From contig NZ_CP019650.1 in assembly GCF_001999945.1 (NCBI RefSeq), positions 992,001 to 1,056,000 of the forward strand: 64,000 nt of DNA, written 5' to 3'. A program made the translations under genes and the position numbers. Below the pieces are notes generated by a model. It searched no databases. It saw only the letters and a program-made list of their open reading frames with translations, and had not been told where the DNA came from. Position 1 is the stretch's first letter, and each line of letters starts with the position of its first letter. This document shows, piece after piece, positions 18,536-26,916 of the stretch. The stretch comes from Microbulbifer agarilyticus. Lineage in GTDB: Bacteria > Pseudomonadota > Gammaproteobacteria > Pseudomonadales > Cellvibrionaceae.

Positions 18536-18841
18536 GTAGTATTTGAGGTGCTTTTTTGTGCGCCGAAAATGGATGACAGCGTTATACCAAAAAAAGTTAG
18601 GTTCTTTGTGTAAGAACCACCATTGCCCCTCGACTATTGGGTAACCGCTCAGGAAATCGCGGTTTATTGGCCAAGTTCACAGTTCTGGAAGCCCGGACAA
18701 CGGGAATTGAACCCGAATTGTGAACCGTTGGTCTGACTTTGAGGGCAACCCGTTCACGGGAAACTATAATCCGGGAGCGGCGGTGTTCGCGCCGCGAGCG
18801 TGAAGAGCCTTAAATTTTGGTATTAGATCAGGAGATCAGTC
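18536..18841. other. Leader region upstream of the RiPP precursor gene
   Basis: 306 bases between hrpA and hvfA. It holds a TATAAT (18765-18770) and a near-perfect inverted pair of TTCACAgTTC near 18676 and GAAtTGTGAA near 18716, which may be a regulator site. GGAGA at 18831-18835 is the ribosome binding site of hvfA. No metal-regulator site was recognised with certainty. Confidence 0.45.
18765..18770 (+). promoter_or_regulatory. Putative -10 element for the hvfA-type operon
   Basis: TATAAT 72 bases before the precursor ATG, in GGGAAACTATAATCC. No consensus -35 at the right spacing, which would fit an activator-dependent or alternative-sigma promoter, but this is a guess. Confidence 0.35.
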
Positions 18842-19171
18842 ATGAACAAGAAGAATCTGCCTCTCGCAGCGGCCGTAGGTGCTGCTTTTATCGCCTCCGC
18901 GACCCTCAGCGTATCCACTGCTGCTAACCCGTTCACCGCGACCGAGCTGACCGCTGGTTATAACCTGAAACTTGCTGACGACCACGGCAAGAAAAAAGAA
19001 GGTAAATGCGGCGAAGGTAAGTGCGGCGAAGAAGGTAAAAAGAAAGAAGGTAAATGCGGCGAAGGGAAGTGCGGCGAAGGTAAAAAGAAAGAAGGTAAGT
19101 GCGGCGAAGGTAAGTGCGGCGAAGGTAAAAAGAAAGAGGGTAAATGTGGTGAAGGTAAGTGTGGCGGGTAA
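18842..19171 (+). CDS. hvfA: HvfA/bufferin-type RiPP metallophore precursor with eight EGKCG motifs
   Basis: 109-residue precursor of a modified peptide. Residues 1-28 are a Sec signal peptide, so the product is periplasmic. Residues 50-109 are four units of KKKEGKCGEGKCG, giving eight EGKCG motifs with Cys at 56, 61, 72, 77, 87, 92, 102 and 107. In the known HvfA family the EGKCG cysteines are converted by the HvfB/HvfC enzymes to oxazolone-thioamide groups that bind copper. The next two genes encode exactly those partners. Role inferred: copper sequestration or defence in the envelope. The repeat is 45 bases long at the DNA level (48 for the first unit, which has one extra Glu codon). RBS GGAGA at 18831. 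Confidence 0.9.
   Translation: MNKKNLPLAAAVGAAFIASATLSVSTAANPFTATELTAGYNLKLADDHGKKKEGKCGEGKCGEEGKKKEGKCGEGKCGEGKKKEGKCGEGKCGEGKKKEGKCGEGKCGG
18989..19168 (+). repeat. Four tandem coding repeats in hvfA
   Basis: About 45-base units coding for KKKEGKCGEGKCG; units two to four start 15 residues apart, the first is one codon longer. Near-identity between units indicates recent expansion, so the number of modified cysteines probably varies between strains. Confidence 0.9.
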
Positions 19172-19200
19172 TTCAATCTGGCACATAAGCTGATAGTCAT

Positions 19201-20082
19201 ATGATGACCAACACGCAACGGCAATACCCGGTCCAAGGCGCAGGCCTTGGACTGCGGCGTTCGATGATGGGCGAAACGCTCAACCCCACCGATGTCGACT
19301 TTCTCGAAGTAGCGCCGGAAAACTGGATTGGGGTAGGGGGCCGTTACGGCCGTTGGTTTCGCGAATTCACCGAGCGTTTTCCGTTCGTCACCCATGGGCT
19401 CTCGTTGTCCATCGGGTCCCCGGCGCCTCTTGATGAGGCGCTGGTGCGCTCTATCAAAGAGTTTATTAAGACACACAATATTCGCTGCTATAGCGAGCAT
19501 TTGAGTTACTGCTCGGATCACGGGCACCTGTACGACTTGCTGCCGATTCCGTTTACCGAAGAAGCGGTGCGCTATGTGGCCGGACGAATACGCCGGGTAC
19601 AGGATATTCTAGAGCAGCGCATCGCCATGGAAAACGTTTCCTATTACGCCGCGCCCGGCCAGGAAATGGACGAACTCGAATTCCTCAATGCGGTACTGCA
19701 GGAAGCCGACTGCGACCTGTTGCTCGACGTCAACAATATTTATGTAAATGCGATTAATCACCGCTACGACCCCGAGCAGTTCCTGCTGGGACTCCCTGCA
19801 GAACGTATTCGCTACGTCCATGTGGCGGGGCACTTTGACGAGGCTGAAGACCTCAAGGTCGATACCCATGGCGCGCCGGTGATCGACCCGGTGTGGGCTC
19901 TGTTACAGAAAGCCTACGCGACCTTCGGCCCCATGCCGACCTTGCTTGAGCGGGATTTTAACATTCCGCCACTGCCGGAGCTGTGTGAGGAAGTCGCCCA
20001 GATTCGCCAGTATCAGTCAGCCGCTGGAGCGCATATACGCAGCGCCGAGCCACCGCTTGCGGAGGTCATCCATGGGCGATAG
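19201..20082 (+). CDS. hvfB: HvfB-like DUF692 multinuclear iron oxidase (MNIO), RiPP cysteine-modifying enzyme
   Basis: 293 residues with a TIM-barrel DUF692 fold. Conserved iron-ligand segments are visible: [52 protein letters not shown] and LLERD. Enzymes of this family use two or three iron ions and oxygen to rebuild peptide cysteines. The precursor gene ends 29 bases upstream and the partner gene overlaps its end, so substrate and partner are clear from context. Two ATG codons in tandem (19201, 19204) could start it; no strong ribosome site is seen, so coupling to hvfA translation is likely. Confidence 0.93.
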   Translation: MMTNTQRQYPVQGAGLGLRRSMMGETLNPTDVDFLEVAPENWIGVGGRYGRWFREFTERFPFVTHGLSLSIGSPAPLDEALVRSIKEFIKTHNIRCYSEHLSYCSDHGHLYDLLPIPFTEEAVRYVAGRIRRVQDILEQRIAMENVSYYAAPGQEMDELEFLNAVLQEADCDLLLDVNNIYVNAINHRYDPEQFLLGLPAERIRYVHVAGHFDEAEDLKVDTHGAPVIDPVWALLQKAYATFGPMPTLLERDFNIPPLPELCEEVAQIRQYQSAAGAHIRSAEPPLAEVIHGR

Positions 20083-20902
20083 CAAGGTGGTTGATGACTC
20101 TGTGGCGGAAAAGGATGCCGGTTTTCAATTGATGCAGCGCTATTTTGCGGCACATTTGCGCGCGCCCGCAGAGGTTTCGGCACCAGCGGGCATCGAAGAT
20201 CGCCGTATGGGCATCTATCGGGATTTGATTTATAACAACATCGAATCCTTTGTTTCCGGTGGCTTCCCGGTCCTGCGCAGTATTATTGTTGACGATGTCT
20301 GGCATGCCATGGTGCGGGACTTCGTCCAGCGACATTGCTCCCACAGTCCTTATTTCCTGCAGATCAGTGAAGAGTTTTTGCATTACCTGCAGAATGAACG
20401 CGCGCAGTCGCCCGCCAGTGAGCAGGACCCCGCGTTTATGTTGGAGTTGGCACACTATGAGTGGGTAGAGCTGGCGCTGGATGTGAGTCCTGAAAAATTC
20501 CCCAGCGACGTGAGCGTGGGCGTTTCGTCAGAAGGAATGTTGGATATGGCGCCAGTTGCGTCGCCGCTTGCGTGGAGCCTCAGTTATCACTATCCGGTGC
20601 ATCAAATTGGCCCTGCGTTCCAGCCTGCGGAGCCCGGCGCTGAGCCTACCTGTCTGGTGGTGTATCGCGATCGCGAAGACGATGTGGGGTTTATGGAAGC
20701 AAACCCTGCAACCCTGCATTTACTGCAGCTTGTTGAGCAGGCCCAGAGCGAAACCAGTGAGCAGCAGAGCACTCGCCAACTGTTACTGCAGCTCGCCCAG
20801 GATATGCAGCACCCTGAGCCGGAGCAATTGCTCGGGTTTGGGTTGGAACTGGTACAAAAGCTACATCGGCTTGACATTATTGCCGGCTTCCGCGCGGCCT
20901 AG
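20072..20902 (+). CDS. hvfC: HvfC-like DUF2063 RiPP partner protein
   Basis: 276 residues. The start at 20072 has GGAGG seven bases upstream and overlaps the hvfB stop by 11 bases. The N-terminal DUF2063 domain (about 15-125) has the family's pattern [23 protein letters not shown] followed by [20 protein letters not shown]. The C-terminal part (about 160-270) includes [16 protein letters not shown] and is a RiPP-recognition-like fold in studied relatives. Such proteins bring the precursor to the DUF692 enzyme. The DoxX-type membrane protein that often completes these operons is not next to it. Confidence 0.9.
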   Translation: MGDSKVVDDSVAEKDAGFQLMQRYFAAHLRAPAEVSAPAGIEDRRMGIYRDLIYNNIESFVSGGFPVLRSIIVDDVWHAMVRDFVQRHCSHSPYFLQISEEFLHYLQNERAQSPASEQDPAFMLELAHYEWVELALDVSPEKFPSDVSVGVSSEGMLDMAPVASPLAWSLSYHYPVHQIGPAFQPAEPGAEPTCLVVYRDREDDVGFMEANPATLHLLQLVEQAQSETSEQQSTRQLLLQLAQDMQHPEPEQLLGFGLELVQKLHRLDIIAGFRAA

Positions 20903-20941
20903 GCCCCTTCAGGTATACCGCTCAACCCCATTGACCAAAAC

Positions 20942-20961
20942 TGCCAGCTGCTATGCTGGCA
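20942..20961. repeat. Hairpin between hvfC and mlaA
   Basis: TGCCAGC, six-base loop, GCTGGCA form a perfect 7-bp stem. No T-run follows, so it is a weak terminator at best; it separates the RiPP operon from mlaA. Confidence 0.4.
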
Positions 20962-21043
20962 TTACTGCCAGTGTTAAGATTGCGCAAACGGAAACAAGAA
21001 CTCTGGTTTGAATAAACGTCATCTATTTGCGAGGAGCAGGGAT

Positions 21044-22006
21044 TTGCTTAACCGCACACATATGTCCGCGTGGACCCTGGTTTTACTCCTGTCGACTTCG
21101 TCAACACTGGCGCAAGATTCGTCTGATCCTTTCACGGAAATTCCCAACGAGCCCGCTACAGCCGCACCAGCTTCGAGTGCGCCGGGCGCCAGTGATGCGT
21201 CTGCGGCAGATCCATTTGCCAGCGAGGGCGAAGTAGCTGGCGGTGCTGGCAAGGACGATACTGAGTCAACCACCGATGCTTCGGGTGAGTTTGGCGCGGG
21301 GTTTGAAGACGAATACGGGTTTGACCCGGCAGATGAGTTTGCCAGCGCGGAAGAGCCGCAAGATCGCGACCCCTGGGAAGGCTTTAACCGCGCCATGTTC
21401 CGCTTTAACGACACCGCGGATCGCTGGTTTCTGAAGCCGACGGCGGTCAGTTATCGCCAGATCACGCCGATCTTTATGCAGACCGGTGTCTCCAACTTTT
21501 TCTCCAACCTGCGCGAAATCAACAATGCGCTGAATGGCGTGCTGCAGTGGAAATGGGGGCAGGCCGGCAACGACACAGGTCGCTTCCTGATCAACAGTAC
21601 CGTGGGTTTGGTGGGGTTGCTGGATGTTGCCCAATATATGGGGCTCGAACCCAGTGACGGCGAAGATTTTGGGCAGACGCTGGCTGTTTGGGGCGTTCCG
21701 TCTGGCCCCTATTTGGTGGTTCCTTTGCTCGGTCCATCGACGGTTCGTGATGTGCCCGGGGAAGTGGTAATGTGGTACACCAACCCGTTGACCTATGTCG
21801 ATAATAGCTCGGTGGAGTACTCCCTCAAGTTATTGAATGTTGTGCAAACTCGCGCCAGTCTGCTGCAAGCGGAAGCCCTCCTGCAAGGTGATCGCGATCG
21901 CTATGTGCTAATGCGCGATGCCTACCTGCAGCGCCGAGAATACCTGATCAACGATGGTGAACAGGAAGACGATTTCGGCGGCGATATGGATGAATACGAT
22001 TTCTGA
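21044..22006 (+). CDS. mlaA: MlaA/VacJ family outer-membrane lipid asymmetry protein
   Basis: Removes phospholipids from the outer leaflet of the outer membrane and passes them to the Mla pathway. I prefer the TTG at 21044, with GAGGAG seven bases upstream and a good signal peptide (basic N-terminus, hydrophobic core ending STLAQ). TTG 21008 and ATG 21062 are alternatives. The mature protein begins with a long acidic Ala/Ser/Glu-rich linker (about 25-105) and then the MlaA domain, with DPWEGFNRAMFRFND, NNALNGVLQW, GRFLINSTVGLVGLLDVA and GPYLVVPLLGPSTVRD. No lipobox cysteine is present, unlike Escherichia coli MlaA. The next gene overlaps its end. Confidence 0.93.
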   Translation: MLNRTHMSAWTLVLLLSTSSTLAQDSSDPFTEIPNEPATAAPASSAPGASDASAADPFASEGEVAGGAGKDDTESTTDASGEFGAGFEDEYGFDPADEFASAEEPQDRDPWEGFNRAMFRFNDTADRWFLKPTAVSYRQITPIFMQTGVSNFFSNLREINNALNGVLQWKWGQAGNDTGRFLINSTVGLVGLLDVAQYMGLEPSDGEDFGQTLAVWGVPSGPYLVVPLLGPSTVRDVPGEVVMWYTNPLTYVDNSSVEYSLKLLNVVQTRASLLQAEALLQGDRDRYVLMRDAYLQRREYLINDGEQEDDFGGDMDEYDF

Positions 22007-23264
22007 TACGGCATCGGACACAACCCGGTCCAATTCCCTGACCGACGCACCCGCTGACGCTGCCGAAAGCGTCAGCGAGCGTCATTGCCTGCTTTTGATT
22101 GACCCCGATCAACCCTGTTGCGGCCAGCTGCAAAACTCCCTCTCACGACTTGGTTACACCGTAACTCTGGTTCACTGTGGCCTCGATGCGATCGCCACTT
22201 TTGACCCGGATAAATTCGAACTGGTGATTACCGACCTGCACCTGCCCGACATGGGAGGGCTGGAAGTTCTGCGTAAGGTGAAGGGATTGAGCGCCGAAAC
22301 CCCGGTGGTAGTGGTCGCCTCTGACAGTGCGGTAAATGATGTGGTACAGGCGCTGCGCCTTGGTGCCAGCGACTACCTGTTAAAACCCATTGCCGATGAC
22401 GGGGTGATTGATCACGCGGTTACACGTGTTGCGGAATCGAGAAAGCTGACCCAGCAAAACCGCGCGTACCGCGAAGAGCTGGAGGACCGCAACCGTGAAA
22501 TGCAGGAGCATATTGAACTCTTGCAGCGGGATCACGAGGCGGGCCGCCAACTTCAGCAGCATTTATTGCCGCGCAGTCCCTACCAATATCCCGCGGGAAT
22601 TGAGGCCGCCTATCGGTTGCAGCCCTCGCTGTACCTGAGCGGTGACTTCGTCGACTACGGCCTTTTCGGTGAGCGGTTTGTCGCGTTTTACCTAGTGGAT
22701 GTATCCGGGCATGGCGTGTCCTCGGCGCTGATCACCGCGTTGATCAAACACAGCGTCATGCATCTGTTGCGCGAGCGTCCACTGTTCAGTCAACTCGACA
22801 CCATCGACCACGATATCACCGCGGTACTGGAAATGATCAACGCGGAGCTAGTGGCCACTAACCTCGACAAGCACGCGAGTATGTTTGTCGGTGTGGTGGA
22901 CAGCCGCGCGCGCCAGCTGCACTATGCGGTTGCCGGCCAGGTGCCGATGCCGGCGCTGGTTACAGAAGAGGGCGCGCACTGGCTGCCTGGCAAGGGGCGC
23001 CCGCTCGGGTTGTTCCATCGCGGAGGTTGGGAGGTGCGCCATCTTGCACTGCCGGCCTGCTGGCGACTGGTGACCTGCTCCGATGGCGTGCTGGAATTGC
23101 TGCAGGGCAACCTGCTGGAAAAAGAAGAGATGCTGTTGAAGATGATCAACGCGAGCCGCGGCGATCTCAATAGCCTGTGTGCCGCGCTCAAGGTAGATAC
23201 CGCGGAATCCCTACCGGACGATATTGCTATTCTCACCATGCGACAGGATCCTGTCGCTGACTAG
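21990..23264 (+). CDS. rssB: RssB-like response regulator with PP2C phosphatase output domain
   Basis: 424 residues, starting inside the mlaA gene (17-base overlap). The receiver domain (about 32-150) has the phosphate-accepting Asp82 in TDLHLPD and Lys132 in YLLKPI. A coiled-coil helix (about 155-195) leads to a PP2C/SpoIIE serine phosphatase domain (about 205-420) with SGDF, VDVSGHGVSSAL, CSDGV and DDIAIL motifs. In Pseudomonas the same arrangement, next to vacJ and tal, acts with a STAS partner on the general stress sigma factor RpoS. The downstream STAS gene fits that model. Confidence 0.9.
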   Translation: MNTISDTASDTTRSNSLTDAPADAAESVSERHCLLLIDPDQPCCGQLQNSLSRLGYTVTLVHCGLDAIATFDPDKFELVITDLHLPDMGGLEVLRKVKGLSAETPVVVVASDSAVNDVVQALRLGASDYLLKPIADDGVIDHAVTRVAESRKLTQQNRAYREELEDRNREMQEHIELLQRDHEAGRQLQQHLLPRSPYQYPAGIEAAYRLQPSLYLSGDFVDYGLFGERFVAFYLVDVSGHGVSSALITALIKHSVMHLLRERPLFSQLDTIDHDITAVLEMINAELVATNLDKHASMFVGVVDSRARQLHYAVAGQVPMPALVTEEGAHWLPGKGRPLGLFHRGGWEVRHLALPACWRLVTCSDGVLELLQGNLLEKEEMLLKMINASRGDLNSLCAALKVDTAESLPDDIAILTMRQDPVAD

Positions 23265-23646
23265 ACTTCTTCATTGGGTCAAATGGCTTACTGGTCACCA
23301 CTCGGCCCGGATATTGCTTCATACTTTCATACAGCTGTTTGTTCTCGGTTCATGTGGGGTTCAGCAGAGCTGTACGAGACTGATCATGTGGCTGAAGTCC
23401 CCTGAGTAGCCTGATTTTCTGCGGTTATCCATGAGGGGAGCCACACTGGTCTTGTCAGCGCTGTCGGGCAGGAGTAAGCTCCGCCAAATTAAGGGCATTC
23501 AATCGGCACGGGCGCACCAAGCATTGGCACCCGGTCACACTGATTGCACCAGATACGCACAAGGAAGCGTGCTGCGGTCAAAAGCCGCAACTTAACCGTC
23601 TCGCACCTCCGCCTGGGATCACGGCAAGGTGTGCTTGAGGTCAACT
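23265..23646. other. 382-base gap between rssB-like and rssC-like genes
   Basis: No gene recognised. It holds an interrupted inverted repeat (GTGGC 23388-23392 plus TCCCCT 23398-23403 against 23434-23444, with a five-base bulge) and a small hairpin TGCGG/CCGCA (23573-23589). The gap suggests the STAS gene has its own promoter. Confidence 0.4.
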
Positions 23647-24186
23647 ATGCAGTCCGGGCAGATAATGGTTGGTGACCACCAGGGCATTTATGTCGTCAAG
23701 CTGGTGGGTGATGTGCGCCTCAATCTGTGTACTTCTTTCGATAACTTTATCGACAAGATGTTTTCGCACAGTGATTTTCACGGTGTGGTGTTTGATATGC
23801 ACGACGCGGAAGGTGTCGACAGTACCACTCTGGGTTTGATGGCGAAAATCGCTTTCCGCTGTGAAGCGAGCAACGGCAGCAAGCCTGTTGTGCTGTGTGA
23901 AGACCGCGGCTTGATCCACCTGCTGGATTCCATGGGCTTTGAGGAGCTGATGGAAATCTCCGGTGACGCCGACAACGACGCCTATCAGGCGAGCCCCGCG
24001 CCTCTGCAATGCCACGCACCCGATGAGCACAGTGCCCGAGAAATGGTACTGGAAGCGCACAAAGTGCTGATGAGCATGAATGAGCAGAACAAAGAGACCT
24101 TCCGCGACCTGGTACACGCGCTCGAGACCGAACACGCCGCCAAATCCCACTCCGATTCCGCGCAAAAGTCTGCCGCGAGTCACTAA
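23647..24186 (+). CDS. rssC: STAS-domain anti-sigma factor antagonist (RssC-like)
   Basis: 179 residues from the ATG at 23647, with GAGG seven bases upstream; the GTG at 23629 is less likely. The STAS domain (about 1-100) carries the phosphorylatable serine in GVDSTTLGL (Ser59). The C-terminal 70 residues are charged and helical, with no known domain. It is expected to be dephosphorylated by the upstream PP2C regulator and to relay the signal to an anti-sigma component, as in the Pseudomonas RssB/RssC pair. Confidence 0.85.
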   Translation: MQSGQIMVGDHQGIYVVKLVGDVRLNLCTSFDNFIDKMFSHSDFHGVVFDMHDAEGVDSTTLGLMAKIAFRCEASNGSKPVVLCEDRGLIHLLDSMGFEELMEISGDADNDAYQASPAPLQCHAPDEHSAREMVLEAHKVLMSMNEQNKETFRDLVHALETEHAAKSHSDSAQKSAASH

Positions 24187-24247
24187 TCTCGGTCGAACGC
24201 TTCCCGGGCTTTATTCCTCGAGACTGTTCTAATCTGTTTCCAGCGGC

Positions 24248-24715
24248 CTAATCCGCGCCCAACTGTGATTCGTCACGAGCCTCCGCGCGAGCGCGAGTAA
24301 ACAGGCCGTGGGGCAGGTAAATCAGCTCTGCCACCCGCCGGATCAGGTGTTCCTCAAACGCGTCAATTTCCCCATCGGCAAAGGCCACCATCCACATCTG
24401 TTTCACCAGCAGGTACTTGTCGCGTTCGCTGAAGTTATCGTTCACGGTTTGGGTAAATTCGTATAGCGAGGTGGCCTCATCGCGCTCGCTGAGCGCGCGC
24501 TCCACCATGTCCTCGGCGGTGGTTTCATCCAGCTGATAGTGATCCCGCAACAGCCGCACCAGAGCACTGCGCTCACGTTCGTCCACCTTCTGGTCCGCAG
24601 TGGCAATTTCCGCCATTAGCGCGGCGCTGATCATGCGCACATCTTTTTCCGGACGCACCTCCACGCTTTCGCCAGCGCCAATCTGTTCGAACAGTTTGCG
24701 AAGCTGATGCAGCAT
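24248..24715 (-). CDS. TerB-like acidic helical protein
   Basis: 155 residues, all-helical. The TerB family signature is seen twice as acidic, possibly metal-binding turns: ATADQKVDERE (about 39-49) and FADGEIDAFEEHLIRRVAELI (about 111-131). TerB proteins occur in tellurite-resistance and membrane-stress modules, but isolated copies like this one have no defined function. It is convergent with the STAS gene and precedes talB on the minus strand. Confidence 0.85.
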   Translation of the reverse strand: MLHQLRKLFEQIGAGESVEVRPEKDVRMISAALMAEIATADQKVDERERSALVRLLRDHYQLDETTAEDMVERALSERDEATSLYEFTQTVNDNFSERDKYLLVKQMWMVAFADGEIDAFEEHLIRRVAELIYLPHGLFTRARAEARDESQLGAD

Positions 24716-24789
24716 GGGTGGTTTGCTCCTAAATAGTATCTTTTGTGCGTTGCGGGGGCGCTGAAGGACGTGTTGAAGAGCGCGCTGAA

Positions 24790-25734
24790 TTAACGCGCTT
24801 CCTCAAGCAGTGCTTCCAGCTTGAGCTGGTCCGCGACAAAATTGCGGATCCCTTCGGCAAGCTTCTCTGTGGCCATGGCATCGGCGTTCAACTGGTAGCG
24901 GAATTCCGCTTCCGACAGCGGCTGCTCTGGCTTGGCCTGCGGTACAACGTCTTCGTTTAGGCCGCTAGCCAATTCGCCTTTATCGTCCTGCAGTTCCTGC
25001 AGCAGCTGCGGGCTGATGGTCAGTCGGTCGCAGCCGGCCAGGGCTTCAATTTCGCCGGTGTTGCGGAAGCTGGCGCCCATCACAATGGTGGGGTAACCGC
25101 GGGATTTGTAGTATTCGTAGATGCTCGCCACCGACAGCACACCGGGGTCATCCTGTGCAGTGTAGTCATCGCGCCCGGTGCTGGCCTTGTACCAGTCGAG
25201 AATACGGCCCACAAATGGGGAAATTAAAGTGACGCCAGCTTCGGCACAAGCGACGGCCTGGCACTGGCTGAACAGCAGCGTGAGGTTACAGCGGATGCCT
25301 TCCTTCTCCAGCAGGGAGGCTGCGGCAATGCCTTCCCAGGTTGAGGCCAGCTTGATCAGCACGCGCTCGCGGCCCACGCCTTCCTGTTCGTACAGGGTGA
25401 TCAGGCGGCGGGCGTACTCCACGCTGGCGCGGGTATCAAAGGACAGGCGCGCGTCGACTTCGGTGGAAACCAAGCCGGGGACAATCTGCAGAATCTCCTT
25501 GCCGATGGACACCGCTAGCTTCATGGAAGCCTGAGCGATCACATCGCCACCCTGGGTTTCCGCCCAGGATAGGGCCTCTTTCACGTGTTGCTGGTATTGC
25601 GGAAGTTGTGCGGCTTTCAACAGTAGGGACGGGTTGGTGGTCGCATCCTGCGGCTGATAGCGGCGGATGGCCTCGATATCGCCGGTATCGGCAACCACCA
25701 GGCTGCGTTTCTTGAGTTGTTCCAGTTTGTTCAT
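24790..25734 (-). CDS. tal: Transaldolase
   Basis: Pentose phosphate pathway enzyme that transfers a dihydroxyacetone unit between sugar phosphates. 314 residues, the usual length for class 1 transaldolase. [12 protein letters not shown] (about 30-41) and the Schiff-base lysine in [12 protein letters not shown] (Lys128) are present, with RILDWYK and [10 protein letters not shown] further on. It lies next to the RssB/RssC group, the same neighbourhood as in Pseudomonas. Confidence 0.97.
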   Translation of the reverse strand: MNKLEQLKKRSLVVADTGDIEAIRRYQPQDATTNPSLLLKAAQLPQYQQHVKEALSWAETQGGDVIAQASMKLAVSIGKEILQIVPGLVSTEVDARLSFDTRASVEYARRLITLYEQEGVGRERVLIKLASTWEGIAAASLLEKEGIRCNLTLLFSQCQAVACAEAGVTLISPFVGRILDWYKASTGRDDYTAQDDPGVLSVASIYEYYKSRGYPTIVMGASFRNTGEIEALAGCDRLTISPQLLQELQDDKGELASGLNEDVVPQAKPEQPLSEAEFRYQLNADAMATEKLAEGIRNFVADQLKLEALLEEAR

Positions 25735-25787
25735 TTCGTCCCCACGTCCTTATTGTTTAAACCTGTATTTAAAAGTCTTTCCTGCGC

Positions 25788-26837
25788 TCAGGCGGCGCTG
25801 CTCACCAGGCCAAGTGCCTGTTCCAGTACTTCCGGCCCGGCCCCCGCCTTGTGCGCGCGCTCACTCAAGTGGCGGCGGAAGCGGCGCGCGCCCGGCACGC
25901 CTTGAAACAGCCCCATCATATGGCGGGTAATATGCTTGAGGTGCTGCCCTTTGGTCAGCTCCCGCTCAATGTACGGCAACATCTGGTGCACGACTTGTGC
26001 CGGGGTCGGCCCCGGTTCGCCGCCAAACAGGGCGGCATCCACATCAGCCAGTAGTGCTGGCGTCTGATACGCTGCGCGGCCGAGCATAACACCATCGAGC
26101 AGCTGTAGATGTTGCTGGCACTCCTCAATGGTGTTGATACCACCGTTCAACACAATTTCCAGCTCGGGGTAATCCTTCTTCAGCTGGTACACCATGTCGT
26201 ATTTAAGTGGTGGTATCTCGCGGTTTTCCTTTGGGCTCAGGCCATTCAGCCAGGCTTTGCGCGCGTGCACAATGAAGGTGGTGATGCCTGCCCGGGCCTG
26301 CGTTTCCACAAAGCGTGTCAGCCCCGGGTAATCTTCCATATCGTCGATCCCGATGCGGTGTTTCACCGTCACGGGAATTGAAACGGCATCGCGCATGGCG
26401 CCCAGGCACTCTGCCACCAGATCCGGCTCCGCCATCAGGCAGGCACCAAAGCGGCCCTTCTTCACCCGGTCACTGGGGCAGCCACAGTTCAGGTTCAGTT
26501 CGCTGTAGCCCCATTTTTCGGCAATTTCCGCACAACGCGCCAGGTCTTTCGGGTCGCTGCCGCCCAGCTGCAGTGCTACCGGTTGCTCTTCCACGTTGAA
26601 GTCCAGGTGGCTCTGCTGGTCGCCAAACAAGATCGCACCCGTGGTTACCATTTCCGTGTACAGCAGAGTGTTTTTACTGAACAGGCGCCAGAAATAGCGG
26701 CAGTGGCGGTCGCTCCAATCCATCAACGGTGCGGTGCAAAAACGATGGGATACCGCGGTAGCGGTGCCAGACGTCGGGCGCGAGGCCGGATCCGTTACCG
26801 CAGGCGAGGAAGATGGGGAAGAAGAGGGTGCGTCGGA
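25788..26837 (-). CDS. dusA: tRNA-dihydrouridine(20/20a) synthase DusA
   Basis: Flavoenzyme that reduces uridine 20/20a in tRNA D-loops. The ATG at 26837 gives 349 residues; an ATG four codons upstream is possible. A low-complexity Ser/Pro/Thr start (1-30) precedes the FMN-binding TIM barrel: [25 protein letters not shown], the catalytic cysteine in [19 protein letters not shown] (about Cys120), VKHRIGIDD and NGGI. The GRAAYQTP motif and C-terminal helical domain support the DusA subclass. Confidence 0.95.
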   Translation of the reverse strand, partial: SDAPSSSPSSSPAVTDPASRPTSGTATAVSHRFCTAPLMDWSDRHCRYFWRLFSKNTLLYTEMVTTGAILFGDQQSHLDFNVEEQPVALQLGGSDPKDLARCAEIAEKWGYSELNLNCGCPSDRVKKGRFGACLMAEPDLVAECLGAMRDAVSIPVTVKHRIGIDDMEDYPGLTRFVETQARAGITTFIVHARKAWLNGLSPKENREIPPLKYDMVYQLKKDYPELEIVLNGGINTIEECQQHLQLLDGVMLGRAAYQTPALLADVDAALFGGEPGPTPAQVVHQMLPYIERELTKGQHLKHITRHMMGLFQGVPGARRFRRHLSERAHKAGAGPEVLEQALGLVSSAA

Positions 26838-26892
26838 CATAAACAGCAAATCAGGGGGAAATTCTGCCCGCAGTATAACAGGCAGCAGGGCA

Positions 26893-26916
26893 TCAAGTAC
26901 CTAGTCAAGTACCTAG
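26893..26916. repeat. Tandem 12-bp duplication at the glpD stop codon
   Basis: TCAAGTACCTAG occurs twice in direct succession (26893-26904, 26905-26916); the second copy contains the stop codon of the minus-strand glpD gene. Confidence 0.85.

Noticed and set aside
18989..19168. CRISPR-like regular repeats
   Set aside because: The repeats are coding, in frame, with no unique spacers.
18958..19527. 189-codon minus-strand open frame over hvfA and hvfB
   Set aside because: Its repeats (HLPSPHLPSFF) are the mirror of the hvfA coding repeats; antisense shadow.
23388..23444. Small RNA or riboswitch in the gap before the STAS gene
   Set aside because: Only an interrupted stem is seen, with no recognised promoter, terminator or known RNA core.
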